NCBI RefSeq assembly: GCF_016918015.1
Contig: NZ_JAERMK010000017.1
Location: 1-64,000 of the forward strand
DNA from: Glycomyces sp. YM15
GTDB lineage: Bacteria > Actinomycetota > Actinomycetes > Mycobacteriales > Micromonosporaceae
Direction of reading: 5' to 3'
Length of the DNA stretch: 64,000 nucleotides
In this document: positions 45,588 through 53,187 of the stretch, one piece after another
Layout of the letters: every line of letters begins with the position of its first letter
Numbering within the stretch: position 1 is the stretch's first letter
The notes under the pieces: model-generated
The model's database searches: none
Told to the model about the DNA's origin: nothing
The model's input: the letters and a program-made list of their open reading frames with translations, nothing else
Made by a program: the position numbers and the translations under genes

Positions 45588-46180
45588 GCGGCGGCCCCTT
45601 CGATGAGCGTGGCGAGGCCGCGGAGCGCGCCCTGGTCGGGGTTCATGTCGGTGGCGCCCACACCGATGATCCGGTCGCTCTGCACTGCTTGGAGATCGGC
45701 GGCGCCCGGTTCGGACAGGAGCTGGGCCTTCGCGTCCTCGAAGCTCTCGCCGTAGCCGCCGTAGCTGAGGACGATCACCTGCGGGTCGGCGTCGAGCAGG
45801 GTCTCGAAGTTCGCCTCGAAGTAGGCCGACTGCTCGGCGGCGTAGACGTTCTCCAGGCCCGCGCGTTCGAGCAGATCGTCGGCCATGCTGAGCCCGCCGT
45901 GGGCGCTCATGCTCGACGAGGAGGACCAGTAGTAGACCGACGCGGCCGTCTGCGTCTCGGCAGGTGCCTTCGCCTCCAGCTCGGCCAGTTCGGTCTGGAG
46001 GCCCTCGATGCTCGCGGCCGCGGCGTCCTGCGTGTCGAAGACCTTGCCGTAGCGCTCGATGTCGGCGAAGACCGACGCTCGTCCGGCGGGTTCTGGAGCC
46101 CTTCGGGCAGCGGCGCACTGAACTCGCCGGAGCGGGCGATGATGCGGTCGGTCGCCCCGGCCGCGTCCAGCAGCGCCAGC
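45584..46180 (-). pseudogene. remnant of a FecB/FepB-type siderophore-binding protein gene
   Basis: The C-terminal 195 or so codons encode a periplasmic-binding-protein type III lobe (FADIERYGKVFDT, VYYWSSSSSMSAHGG, ADDLLERAGLENVYA, VIVLSYGGYG). Just upstream a different frame reads DAAGATDRIIARSGEF, a typical N-lobe segment. An internal deletion plus frameshift therefore joins two parts near 46085. The signal peptide and 5' end are missing: sequence past about 46180 belongs to an oppositely oriented exporter gene. Residues 1-108 of the longest intact frame start at 45910. Not functional as a binding protein. Confidence 0.85.
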
Positions 46181-46181
46181 C

Positions 46182-46938
46182 GTCGACTTCGCCTACGAGC
46201 CGGGCACGCTGGTCCTCAAAGGACTCGATCTCGCCGTCGCGCCCGGCGAGCACGTCGCCCTCGTCGGCGCTTCCGGTGCGGGCAAGACGACGATCGCGCA
46301 CCTGCTCGTCCGCTTCTGGGACCCGGTCGCGGGACGGATCCTCCTCGACGGCGAGGACCTCCGATCGATCCGCCTCGCGGACACCCGCGAACGCATCGCC
46401 CTGATCTCCCAGCACCCTTACGTGTTCCGCGGGACCATCCGCTCCAACCTGCGTCTCGCCGACCCCGACCCCTCCCAGGAGGCGATGTGGAAGGCCCTCG
46501 ACAGCGCGCAGCTCGCCGACACGGTGCGCGAGCGGCCCCAGGGGCTCGACGAGACGGTCGGCGAGAACGGCTCCACCGTGTCCGGTCGGGCAGCGCCAGC
46601 GGCTCGCCATCGCGCAGGCGTTCCTGCGGGAACCGGACGTCCTCATCATGGACGAGGCCGCCGCGCACCTCGACGCCGTCGGCGAGCAGGCCCTCGCCCG
46701 CGCGGTCGCCGAGGTCCAGGCCGGGCGCACCACGATCGTGATCGCCCATCGCGTCTCCACCATCCGCCACGCCGACCGCGTGATCCTCATCGAGGACGGC
46801 GCGGTCGCCGCCGAAGACGCCCATCCGGACCTGCTCGAGCGCACCGCCGAGTACCGTTCGCTGCTCGCCCGGGCCGAAGACCCCGGGCACCCGACTCGGC
46901 CATCCGTCGCGCTGCCGCTGAAAGGAGGTGCATCATGA
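46182..46938 (+). pseudogene. 5'-truncated, frameshifted ABC exporter ATPase domain
   Basis: Only the nucleotide-binding domain of a fused exporter remains, from VDFAYEPGTLVLKGL. Walker A GASGAGKTT, the Q-loop ISQHPYVFRGTI and, after a frameshift, Walker B VLIMDEAAAHLD and IAHRVSTIRHAD are recognisable. At about 46585-46590 an extra C in TCCGGTCGGGCAGCG breaks the signature motif SGGQRQR. The transmembrane domain is absent: the fragment abuts the binding-protein remnant at about 46180. Probably once a siderophore or peptide exporter. Confidence 0.85.
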
Positions 46939-47036
46939 AGCAGCAGCATCAGAACGTCGTCAAGCCGGTGGGGAAGCGATCCCGCTCCACTCCCGGCGCA
47001 CCAGATGGCGGGAGCGGGTCAGCACCCGTAGCGTGA
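46935..47036 (+). CDS. 33-residue small ORF with near-perfect ribosome site
   Basis: AAAGGAGGTG ends 4 bases before ATG 46935, the strongest Shine-Dalgarno in the window, and the start overlaps the exporter stop (ATGA). The peptide begins MKQQHQNVVKPVGKRSRS and ends GSGSAPVA. A small ORF coupled to an exporter may be a natural-product precursor peptide or the truncated start of a larger gene lost in the rearrangement. No family is recognised. It overlaps the 3' end of the AAC(3)-like gene. Confidence 0.45.
   Translation: MKQQHQNVVKPVGKRSRSTPGAPDGGSGSAPVA
46981..47018. terminator. hairpin at convergent gene ends
   Basis: CCCGCTCC (46981-46988) pairs with GGAGCGGG (47011-47018), loop 22 bases with further partial pairing. 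It lies inside the small ORF and just beyond the AAC(3)-like stop, so it may end transcription from either side. Confidence 0.45.
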
Positions 47037-47816
47037 TTCGAGCCAGTCGACGGCGAACGCCACCACGGCCGGTGCATCGACCAGCACGCTGTCCGCCTCG
47101 CCGACCGCGCCGCGCCGACCGGCACCGGACGCCAGGAAGTCCTCCACGATCAACCGGAAGTAGTCCTCAGGCGGGCCGGACACGACCGGCCCGCTCGTGT
47201 CGAACTCCTCGACCAGACGCCAGCGCGTGCCCTCCGGGGTCGCGAGCGGGTACTCGACCTGTATGCGGCGCTTGCCGGGCAGGACGGCGAGGTGCTCGGC
47301 GTGGTGCAGGATCGTCATCGTGTCGAGCGGCGCGCCGACCATGAGCACCCGCCCGCCCGCTGCGGCCAACCGCTCGAACGGGGAGCCCTCGCCGTAGCCG
47401 TAGTCGAGCGGATGGTCCACTGTGAACTCTTCGGCGCGGGCGCCCACGGCCGCGACCGCCGCACCCGGATTCCCGCTGCGGCGCACGCCCGGACGTGTCC
47501 CGATCACCGCCGCGAGCACGCCGTGGTCGCGCGCCGGCCGGGCCGTCGCCGGATCGTAGGGCGGCACGTGCTCGCGAAACTCGCCGGCCACGCGGCCGCG
47601 CTCGTCCCACACGTCCACACTCAACTCCCAGTCCTGGTAGCTGAGGACCGTCCCCTCAGGGCCGATGACGTCGAACATCGCGTCGACCAGCGCGTCCGGG
47701 CCGCCCAGGACCGGCCCCACCCGTCCGAAGGCCGCGTGGACCATCACCGCGTCGCCCTCGGCCAGGCCGATCCGGCGGAGGTCGGCCGCCAGGCTCGACC
47801 GCGTCAGCGCGTTCAT
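47019..47816 (-). CDS. aminoglycoside N3-acetyltransferase (AAC(3))-like protein
   Basis: A 265-residue Antibiotic_NAT-family enzyme. Family blocks visible are VHAAFGRVGPVLGG, YDPATARPARDHGVLA, RSGNPGAAVAAVGARA and the active-site His region TILHHAEHLA. Length matches AAC(3). Chromosomal actinobacterial members may acetylate aminoglycosides or unrelated amines with acetyl-CoA. ATG 47816 overlaps the upstream regulator stop by 4 bases, so both are coupled. Resistance is not demonstrated by sequence. Confidence 0.87.
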   Translation of the reverse strand: MNALTRSSLAADLRRIGLAEGDAVMVHAAFGRVGPVLGGPDALVDAMFDVIGPEGTVLSYQDWELSVDVWDERGRVAGEFREHVPPYDPATARPARDHGVLAAVIGTRPGVRRSGNPGAAVAAVGARAEEFTVDHPLDYGYGEGSPFERLAAAGGRVLMVGAPLDTMTILHHAEHLAVLPGKRRIQVEYPLATPEGTRWRLVEEFDTSGPVVSGPPEDYFRLIVEDFLASGAGRRGAVGEADSVLVDAPAVVAFAVDWLESRYGC

Positions 47817-48643
47817 CCGCCGAGCATAGCCAGCCGCTCGGCGGCGTCGGTGCCCTCGATCGGGGCGAGCCACAGCAGGCGCTGGCCGCCGTCCTCGGTG
47901 AAGAGGTGGTGGCATTCGAGTTCGATCACGCCGATCGCCGGGTGCACGAGGCGCTTGCGGTCGAAACGGCGCACCGCCACGTCCCGGGCCCGCCACAGCC
48001 GCGCGAACTCCTCGCTGCGGTCGAGCAGGTCCGCGCACATCTTCTCCGCCTCGGGGTCGCCGCCCGCGAGGGCCCGCCTGGCGGTGGTCGCACGCATGTC
48101 GGCCACGAAGGACTGGGCGTGGCGCTCGTGGTCCTCGGCCGGATAGATCGCCCGCGCGGACGGGTCGGTGAACCAGCGGTAGACGATGCTGCCGGTGTAG
48201 CCGGGTTCGCCGACCGGGTCCGTCTCGCCGAGCAGCTCGGCGGCGAGCCGGTTCTGCGCGAGCGGCTGGAGCAGGTCGGTCATGATCCGTGCCGGAGTGC
48301 CGTCGAGGCGTTCGAGCAGGGCCAGCAGCGAAGGGTCGGTGCGGCGGGACGGCTCCCTCGGCGGCGGGGCCGGATGCCCGGCCAGGTGGAACAGGTGGTC
48401 GCGTTCGTCGCCGGTGAGCCGCAGCGCCCGCGCGAGCGCCAGCAGCATCTGCCCCGAGGGCTGCACGCCCCGGCCGCGCTCCAGCTCGATGTAGTAGTCG
48501 ATCGAGGCGTTCGCGAGGAACGCGACCTCCTCGCGGCGCAGGCCCGGCACGCGGCGGCGCGGCCCGCCGGTCAGGCCGACGTCGGCGGGCCTGATCCGGT
48601 CGCGTCGCGAGCGGAGGAAAGCGGCGAGTTCAGCGGCGTCCAC
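47813..48643 (-). CDS. XRE-type regulator with MmyB-like ligand-binding domain
   Basis: A 276-residue regulator. An N-terminal helix-turn-helix (about residues 5-75; PGLRREEVAFLANASIDYYIELERGR) is followed by a PAS-like MmyB domain (about 100-270; NRLAAELLG, YRWFTDPSAR, VADMRATTARR, LECHHLFTEDGGQRLL) that is thought to bind fatty-acid-like ligands. These regulators usually control an adjacent divergent SDR gene, as here (48770). It is also coupled to the AAC(3)-like gene. Confidence 0.93.
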   Translation of the reverse strand: MDAAELAAFLRSRRDRIRPADVGLTGGPRRRVPGLRREEVAFLANASIDYYIELERGRGVQPSGQMLLALARALRLTGDERDHLFHLAGHPAPPPREPSRRTDPSLLALLERLDGTPARIMTDLLQPLAQNRLAAELLGETDPVGEPGYTGSIVYRWFTDPSARAIYPAEDHERHAQSFVADMRATTARRALAGGDPEAEKMCADLLDRSEEFARLWRARDVAVRRFDRKRLVHPAIGVIELECHHLFTEDGGQRLLWLAPIEGTDAAERLAMLGG

Positions 48644-48769
48644 CCCTCAATCATCCACGCCCGGACGCGCACCGAGACGGGGGTTGCCGACCCCGGGGTA
48701 AGCGCTACCGCCCATGACCTCGGCGTTCGCGGTCACGATGGCGTCGACACCTCGAATTAAGGAGCGATC

Positions 48770-49513
48770 ATGAGCAACGACAACGGGACCCGTGCCGCCA
48801 TCGTCACCGGCGGTTCGCGCGGCATCGGCCGGGCGGTCGTGCGGCGCCTCGCCGAGCAGGGCCACGCGATCGTCGTCGGATACGCGGGCAACCGCGACGA
48901 GGCCGCCGCCGCGGTGAAGGAGGCGATCGCGGCCGGAGCGGACGCGCTGGCGTTCCAGGCGGACGTGGCGGACGAGACGGCGGTCGCCGGGATGTTCTCG
49001 GAGGCCGAGACCAGGTTCGGCGGCGTCGACGCGGTGGTGCACTCGGCGGGCCGGATGTACCTCGCGCCGGTGGCGGAACTCGACCTGGACCAGATGGACG
49101 CCTTGCACCGCACGAACATCCGCGGCACGTTCGTGGTCGCCCGCGAGGCGGCCCGCCGGGTCCGCCCGGGCGGGTCGATCACCTTGTTCTCGACCTCCGT
49201 GGTCGGCACGTCCTTCCCGACATACGGCGCGTACGCCGCCAGCAAGGGCGCGGTGGAGGCGCTGACCATGGTGCTCGCGAAGGAGATGCGCGGCAGGGAC
49301 GTCACCGTCAACACGGTCGCTCCCGGCCCTACTGCGACCGACCTCTTCCTCGAAGGGAAGAGCGAGGAGCTCATCGCCCAACTGGCGCAGGCGAATCCGC
49401 TGGAGCGGCTCGGGGAGCCGCGCGACATCGCCGAGGTGGCCGCGTTCCTCGCCTCGCCGGAGGGCCATTGGGTGAACGGCCAGGTCCTGCGGGCCAACGG
49501 CGGGATGATCTGA
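48770..49513 (+). CDS. short-chain dehydrogenase/reductase
   Basis: A 247-residue classical SDR with cofactor loop TGGSRGIG (residues 13-20), catalytic Ser near 143, Tyr155 and Lys159 (YAASK), and the C-terminal substrate loop PGPTATDLF. The N-terminal pattern with Arg after the Gly motif hints at NADPH. It is divergent from the MmyB-type regulator, 126 bases away, the usual regulator-target pair in actinobacteria. AGGAGCG precedes the ATG. The substrate is unknown. Confidence 0.93.
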   Translation: MSNDNGTRAAIVTGGSRGIGRAVVRRLAEQGHAIVVGYAGNRDEAAAAVKEAIAAGADALAFQADVADETAVAGMFSEAETRFGGVDAVVHSAGRMYLAPVAELDLDQMDALHRTNIRGTFVVAREAARRVRPGGSITLFSTSVVGTSFPTYGAYAASKGAVEALTMVLAKEMRGRDVTVNTVAPGPTATDLFLEGKSEELIAQLAQANPLERLGEPRDIAEVAAFLASPEGHWVNGQVLRANGGMI

Positions 49514-49517
49514 CGCG

Positions 49518-49549
49518 GAGAGGGGGAGGCGGTGTCGCCTCCCCCTCTC
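49518..49549. terminator. bidirectional terminator between SDR and MFS genes
   Basis: GAGAGGGGGAGGCG (49518-49531) pairs perfectly over 14 bp with CGCCTCCCCCTCTC (49536-49549) around a GTGT loop. It serves two convergent genes. Confidence 0.85.
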
Positions 49550-49561
49550 GGTCCGCGGCGT

Positions 49562-50982
49562 TCAGGCGGCCTTCACCAGGTCCGGCCTGCGGGAGCGGAC
49601 CGTGGCGGCGGTCGCGATGATCGCCAGCACCGCGACGGCCGCGGCGGCGATGAACGCGGCCGAGTAGCCGTCGGTGAGCGCGACCGGGTCGCCGAGCTCG
49701 TCGGCGCCGAGCGGGACCGCGATGGCGGTGACGGCGGCGAGGCCGAGCGCGGACCCGATCTGGTAGCTCGTGTTCACGATCCCCGAGGCCAGGCCGCCCT
49801 GTTCGGGTGCGGCGCTGGAGATGGCCATCTGCAGCGACGGGATGAACGCGAGCGACATGCCGAGCGCGGCGACGAGCGAGGCCGGGAGCACGTCGGCCGC
49901 GAACGTCCCGTCAGGACGGACGAGCGAGAGCCATCCCAGGCCCGCCGCGAGCAGGACCAGGCCGGTGACGATCATCGCCTTGGGGCCGAACTTCGCCGTC
50001 AGGCGCGGCGCGAGCACGACCATGCCGATCATGATGAGCGCGGTCATCGGCAGCAGCGCCGCCCCCGAAGGGAAGGCCGAATAGCCGAGCACCTGCTGCA
50101 GGTACAGGTTCAGGAAGAACCACATGGGGATCCACGCCGCCCCGAGCAGGGCCTGGGCGAGGTTGGCCGCGCCCAGGTTCGCCGAGCGGAAGATCGCGAG
50201 CGGCATGAGCGGCTCGCGGCGCTTGGCCTGCACGGTGAAGAAGACGGCGAGCAGCGCCGCCGCTCCGATGAGGACGCCCCAGGTCTGTGCCGACGCCCAG
50301 CCGACTTCAGGGGCCCGCACGATCGCGAAGACCAGACCGCCGAGGCCGAACGTGGCGGTCGCCGCGCCGATCCAGTCGATCGACCCGCGGGTCCCCGCGC
50401 CGCCGGGCAGGAGCGCCGGTGCGGCGGCCACGGCCAGGACGGCGATCGGGAGGTTGATGTGGAACACCCAGGGCCATGAGGCGTACTCGGTGATGACGCC
50501 GCCGAGGAACACGCCCGCGGTGCCGCCCGCCGGTGCGGCCGCTCCGTAGACCGCGAAGGGGCCTTCATCAGCTCTTTCGGGTTGGCGCCGAACAGCATCA
50601 TGAGCAGCGTGAGCGCCGAGGGCGCGATGAGGGCCGCGCCGACGCCCTGCACCGCGCGGCCCGCCAGCTCGACGGCCGCGTTGCCCGCGAGACCGGCCGC
50701 GAGCGATCCGAGTCCGAGGACGATCCAGCCGAGACTGAAGACGCGGCGGGCGCCGAGGAGGTCGGAGAGGCGGCCGCCGAGGAGCAGCAGGCCGCCGAAG
50801 ACGACGACGTAGGCGTTGAAGACCCACGAGAGGTTCTCGGGGGTGAAACCGAGGTCGGCCTGCATCTTCGGCAGGGCGACGCCGATGATCGACGTGTCCA
50901 TGATGACCATGAACTGGGCGAGGGCGATGAGTCCGAGCGCGACCCAGCGTCGCGGTGCCGGAGGTGTGGACGTCGGTGACAT
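49562..50982 (-). pseudogene. frameshifted MFS drug/metal efflux transporter (DHA2-like)
   Basis: Two overlapping frames together encode a 14-helix-type major facilitator. The first (from ATG 50982) reads MVIMDTSIIGVALPKMQ, the GGRLSDLLGARR loop and TLLMMLFGANPKEL. The second resumes FAVYGAAAPAGGTAGVFLGG and continues to LVKAA at 49562. The shift lies at about 50555-50568, where AAGGCCCCTTCGCGG carries two extra bases relative to the expected codons. AGGAGCG precedes the start. A CsoR-like site overlaps its promoter region. If the indel is a sequencing error the gene is intact at about 473 residues. Confidence 0.85.
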
Positions 50983-50993
50983 GACCGCTCCTA

Positions 50994-51010
50994 ATACCGG
51001 TGGGGGGTAT
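50994..51010. promoter_or_regulatory. CsoR-like operator 1
   Basis: ATACCGGTGGGGGGTAT, one of three 17-bp sites fitting ATACCnnnGGGGGGTAT in 200 bases. It lies 12 bases upstream of the MFS start. Copper-sensing CsoR proteins bind such TACCCnnnnnGGGTA elements. No csoR gene lies in the window. Confidence 0.72.
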
Positions 51011-51095
51011 AGTGCGGGCGCACTGTACCCGTTGGGGGCGAACCGCTCCGGAAGCGGAGCGGCGGCGGCCCGGGTGGGTCGCCCGCCATTTCTAA

Positions 51096-51112
51096 CATAC
51101 CCCCGGGGGGTA
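51096..51112. promoter_or_regulatory. CsoR-like operator 2
   Basis: ATACCCCCGGGGGGTAT, almost a perfect palindrome, in the middle of the divergent region between the MFS gene and the YHS gene. Confidence 0.8.
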
Positions 51113-51175
51113 TATCAAGCCGCAATCGGCGGTGACCCTGGACACCCCGGTAGTCCCGGTCGGCTCTTGACGTGA

Positions 51176-51192
51176 ATACCCCTGGGGGGTAT
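51176..51192. promoter_or_regulatory. CsoR-like operator 3
   Basis: ATACCCCTGGGGGGTAT, 84 bases upstream of the YHS-domain gene. It is followed by an (GCGGCC)-type simple repeat at 51201-51230. Together with the two other sites it suggests copper-dependent control of both divergent genes. Confidence 0.8.
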
Positions 51193-51276
51193 AAATGGTT
51201 GCCGCGGCCGCGGCCGCGGCCGCGATACGCGCCGCGGCCGACGACCAACCGACGCCACGAAAGCGAGCACCACGCC

Positions 51277-51498
51277 ATGTGCAACTCCGAAGCCTCCGGC
51301 TGCCACACCGACACCGCGACCGAGGCCGGCACCGAAACCGCCGAATGCCCCGTCATGCGCGGCAGCCTCGTCGTCAAGTCCGACGCCGAAGCCGCGGGCC
51401 TCTTCCGCGACTACGGAGGCCGGCGCTACTGGTTCTGCTGCGCCGGCTGCGGCCCCGCCTTCGACGCCGACCCCGCGAAGTACGCGACCGCTGCCTGA
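51277..51498 (+). CDS. small YHS-domain metal-binding protein
   Basis: A 73-residue cytosolic protein. The YHS domain (CPVMRGSLVVKSDAEA, then YWFCCAGCGPAFDADPAKY) has three Cys in a FCCAGC arrangement, and the N-terminus adds MCNSEASGCH with further Cys and His. YHS proteins often accompany copper-transporting ATPases and bind Cu or other soft metals. ATG 51277 is chosen, AAAGCGAG lies upstream. A longer frame starts in the operator region and is not credible. CsoR-like sites upstream support copper induction. Confidence 0.83.
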   Translation: MCNSEASGCHTDTATEAGTETAECPVMRGSLVVKSDAEAAGLFRDYGGRRYWFCCAGCGPAFDADPAKYATAA

Positions 51499-51506
51499 CC
51501 CGCCCG

Positions 51507-51535
51507 CCCGGCCCCGCCGCACCGGCGGGGCCGGG
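51507..51535 (+). terminator. hairpin terminator after the YHS gene
   Basis: CCCGGCCCCGCCG (51507-51519) pairs perfectly with CGGCGGGGCCGGG (51523-51535) around a 3-base loop. Confidence 0.8.
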
Positions 51536-51599
51536 TCGCCGAACCGACAATCCCGCGACAAGGCGCCGCCCGCGCCGACCCGGATGGCAGCATTGGCAT

Positions 51600-51926
51600 G
51601 TGCAAGCCACAACACCCGCCGTCCTGCCCGTGCGATGCGCCGCGGCGGTCGAGACCGAGCGATCCGCGACCCCGTCCGAGGTCGCCGACCCCGACGTCCC
51701 ATGGATCACGCTCGTGCACAACGACCCGGTCAACCTGATGAGCTACGTCGCGTACGTCTTCCAGTCGTACTTCGGCTACTCCGAGGCGAAGGCGAACCAG
51801 CTGATGCTCGACGTCCACCACAAGGGCCGCGCGGTCGTCTCCAGCGGCACCCGCGAGGAAATGGAACGCGACGTGCAGGCCATGCACGGCTACGGCCTCT
51901 GGGCCACGCTGCGGCAGGACCGCTGA
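51600..51926 (+). CDS. clpS: ATP-dependent Clp protease adaptor ClpS
   Basis: A 108-residue adaptor that delivers N-degron substrates to ClpA/ClpC. The core domain from about residue 28 shows WITLVHNDPVNLMSYV, FGYSEAKANQLMLDVHHKGRAVV and REEMERDVQAMHGYGL, the family signature. The start codon is uncertain: GTG 51600 gives an N-terminal extension of normal length with a weak ribosome site. The stop overlaps the DUF2017 start (TGATG), an arrangement conserved in actinobacteria. Confidence 0.92.
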   Translation: MQATTPAVLPVRCAAAVETERSATPSEVADPDVPWITLVHNDPVNLMSYVAYVFQSYFGYSEAKANQLMLDVHHKGRAVVSSGTREEMERDVQAMHGYGLWATLRQDR

Positions 51927-52522
51927 TGGGCCGCTACTTCACCGCCGAGGACGGCGGCGCGACCGCCTCCTTCGATGCGATCGAAGCCGGCGTCCTGCGC
52001 GCTTACACCGAGCAGATGCTCGAACTCATCGACGCCCGTGAAAGCGCCGGCGGCACCGCCGAGGACCTCATCGCCTCGGCCTTCAGCAAAGGCCCCACCG
52101 AACCCCCCGAGGACCCCGCGCTGGCCCGCCTCTTCCCCGACGCCTACACCGATCTCGGCCCCGACGGCGACGCGCAGGCCGCCTCCGCCGAGTTCCGCCG
52201 CTACACCGAGAACGACCTGCGCGCCCGCAAGCGCGACGACGCGCGGGCCGTGATCCGCTCGCTGGAGGCGCTGGCCCCTGAAGGGCGTCGGCGCGAGCGG
52301 CTGCATCTGGAGCCGGACGAGTGCCGCCAGTGGCTCGGCGCCCTGAACGACCTGCGGCTCGTGATCGCATCCCGGCTCGGGATCACCGATGACGAGGACT
52401 TCGAAAAGCTGATGGACCTCGACGACGACGATCCGCGCGGTCCGCTCGTGCTGACCTACGGCTGGCTGACCACGTTGCAGGACACGCTGGTCGAAGCGAT
52501 GACGCGGCCTTTGCAGCGGTGA
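51926..52522 (+). CDS. DUF2017 family protein
   Basis: A 198-residue cytosolic, mostly helical acidic protein of the actinobacterial DUF2017 family (IEAGVLRAYTEQMLELI, DARAVIRSLEAL, LEPDECRQWLGALNDLRLVIASRLGI, YGWLTTLQDTLVEA). It directly follows clpS with a 1-base overlap. Its function is not known, and the fixed linkage suggests a role with the Clp adaptor. Confidence 0.88.
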   Translation: MGRYFTAEDGGATASFDAIEAGVLRAYTEQMLELIDARESAGGTAEDLIASAFSKGPTEPPEDPALARLFPDAYTDLGPDGDAQAASAEFRRYTENDLRARKRDDARAVIRSLEALAPEGRRRERLHLEPDECRQWLGALNDLRLVIASRLGITDDEDFEKLMDLDDDDPRGPLVLTYGWLTTLQDTLVEAMTRPLQR

Positions 52523-52695
52523 GGAGGCCGGGCGGGCCGGCATAGGGGGAGGCCCCTCATCGACCGGTGCCTCGATGGTTGCGGCGGGGCCGGTTCGGGG
52601 CGCGTAGCGCGGTCGTCGTGCACCCGAACCGACGCGGCTCGGCTCGGACTGTCGAGCTGCTCGAGGGATCGCCCTCCGGAACGCGGGCAGGACAA

Positions 52696-52720
52696 GGGCG
52701 GCGGCCCGGTGCCGCCGCCC
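52696..52720. terminator. hairpin between convergent DUF2017 and VOC genes
   Basis: GGGCGGCGGC (52696-52705) pairs with GCCGCCGCCC (52711-52720) around a 5-base loop, between two convergent genes. Confidence 0.75.
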
Positions 52721-52733
52721 TGCCGCGCTGCGA

Positions 52734-53105
52734 TCAGTCGACGGGCGCGACCCGGATGAGGTTGCCGTCAGGATCGGCCGCCACGAACGTGCGACCGAAG
52801 CCCTCGTCGCGCGGCTCGTCGACGATCCGCACGCCCTTGCCACGCCACTCCTCGCAGAGCGCGTCGACCGAAGCGGGCGCGCCCTCTCGGTCCACGGCGA
52901 GGCACACCTCGCTGGTGCGCACCGGGACCGCGGCGAGATCCACGCCCGAGCGGCTCCACAACGAGAGGCTGACGCCGCCGCCGAGGTCGAACGAAACGTA
53001 CGTCGGCGTCTCGAAGACCGGCTTCATGTCGAACAGGTCCCCGTAGAAACGGGCCGCCTCGGGTGCGTCGGCGACATAGACGATGAAGATGTTCGGTGCG
53101 GGCAT
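52734..53105 (-). CDS. VOC-family (glyoxalase-like) protein
   Basis: A 123-residue vicinal-oxygen-chelate fold protein with two beta-alpha-beta-beta-beta units (IFIVYVADAPEAARFYGDLFDM... and FVAADPDGNLIRVAPVD). The expected C-terminal metal ligand region D-PDGN is present, but the family covers lyases, dioxygenases and antibiotic-binding proteins. It is divergent from a WYL regulator with an inverted repeat in between and is the likely target of that regulator. Confidence 0.9.
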   Translation of the reverse strand: MPAPNIFIVYVADAPEAARFYGDLFDMKPVFETPTYVSFDLGGGVSLSLWSRSGVDLAAVPVRTSEVCLAVDREGAPASVDALCEEWRGKGVRIVDEPRDEGFGRTFVAADPDGNLIRVAPVD

Positions 53106-53146
53106 GACTGCCCTCCTTTCCGTCGGTGGCGCAACCGTAGGCGCGA

Positions 53147-53169
53147 AACCTGACGGGATCCGTCAGGTT
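53147..53169. promoter_or_regulatory. palindromic operator between VOC and WYL genes
   Basis: AACCTGACGG and CCGTCAGGTT form perfect 10-bp arms separated by 3 bases. The site ends 18 bases before the WYL start and 42 bases upstream of the VOC start. It probably binds the WYL regulator and controls both directions. Confidence 0.82.
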
Positions 53170-53187
53170 CTCTGCGAACATGGGGAC

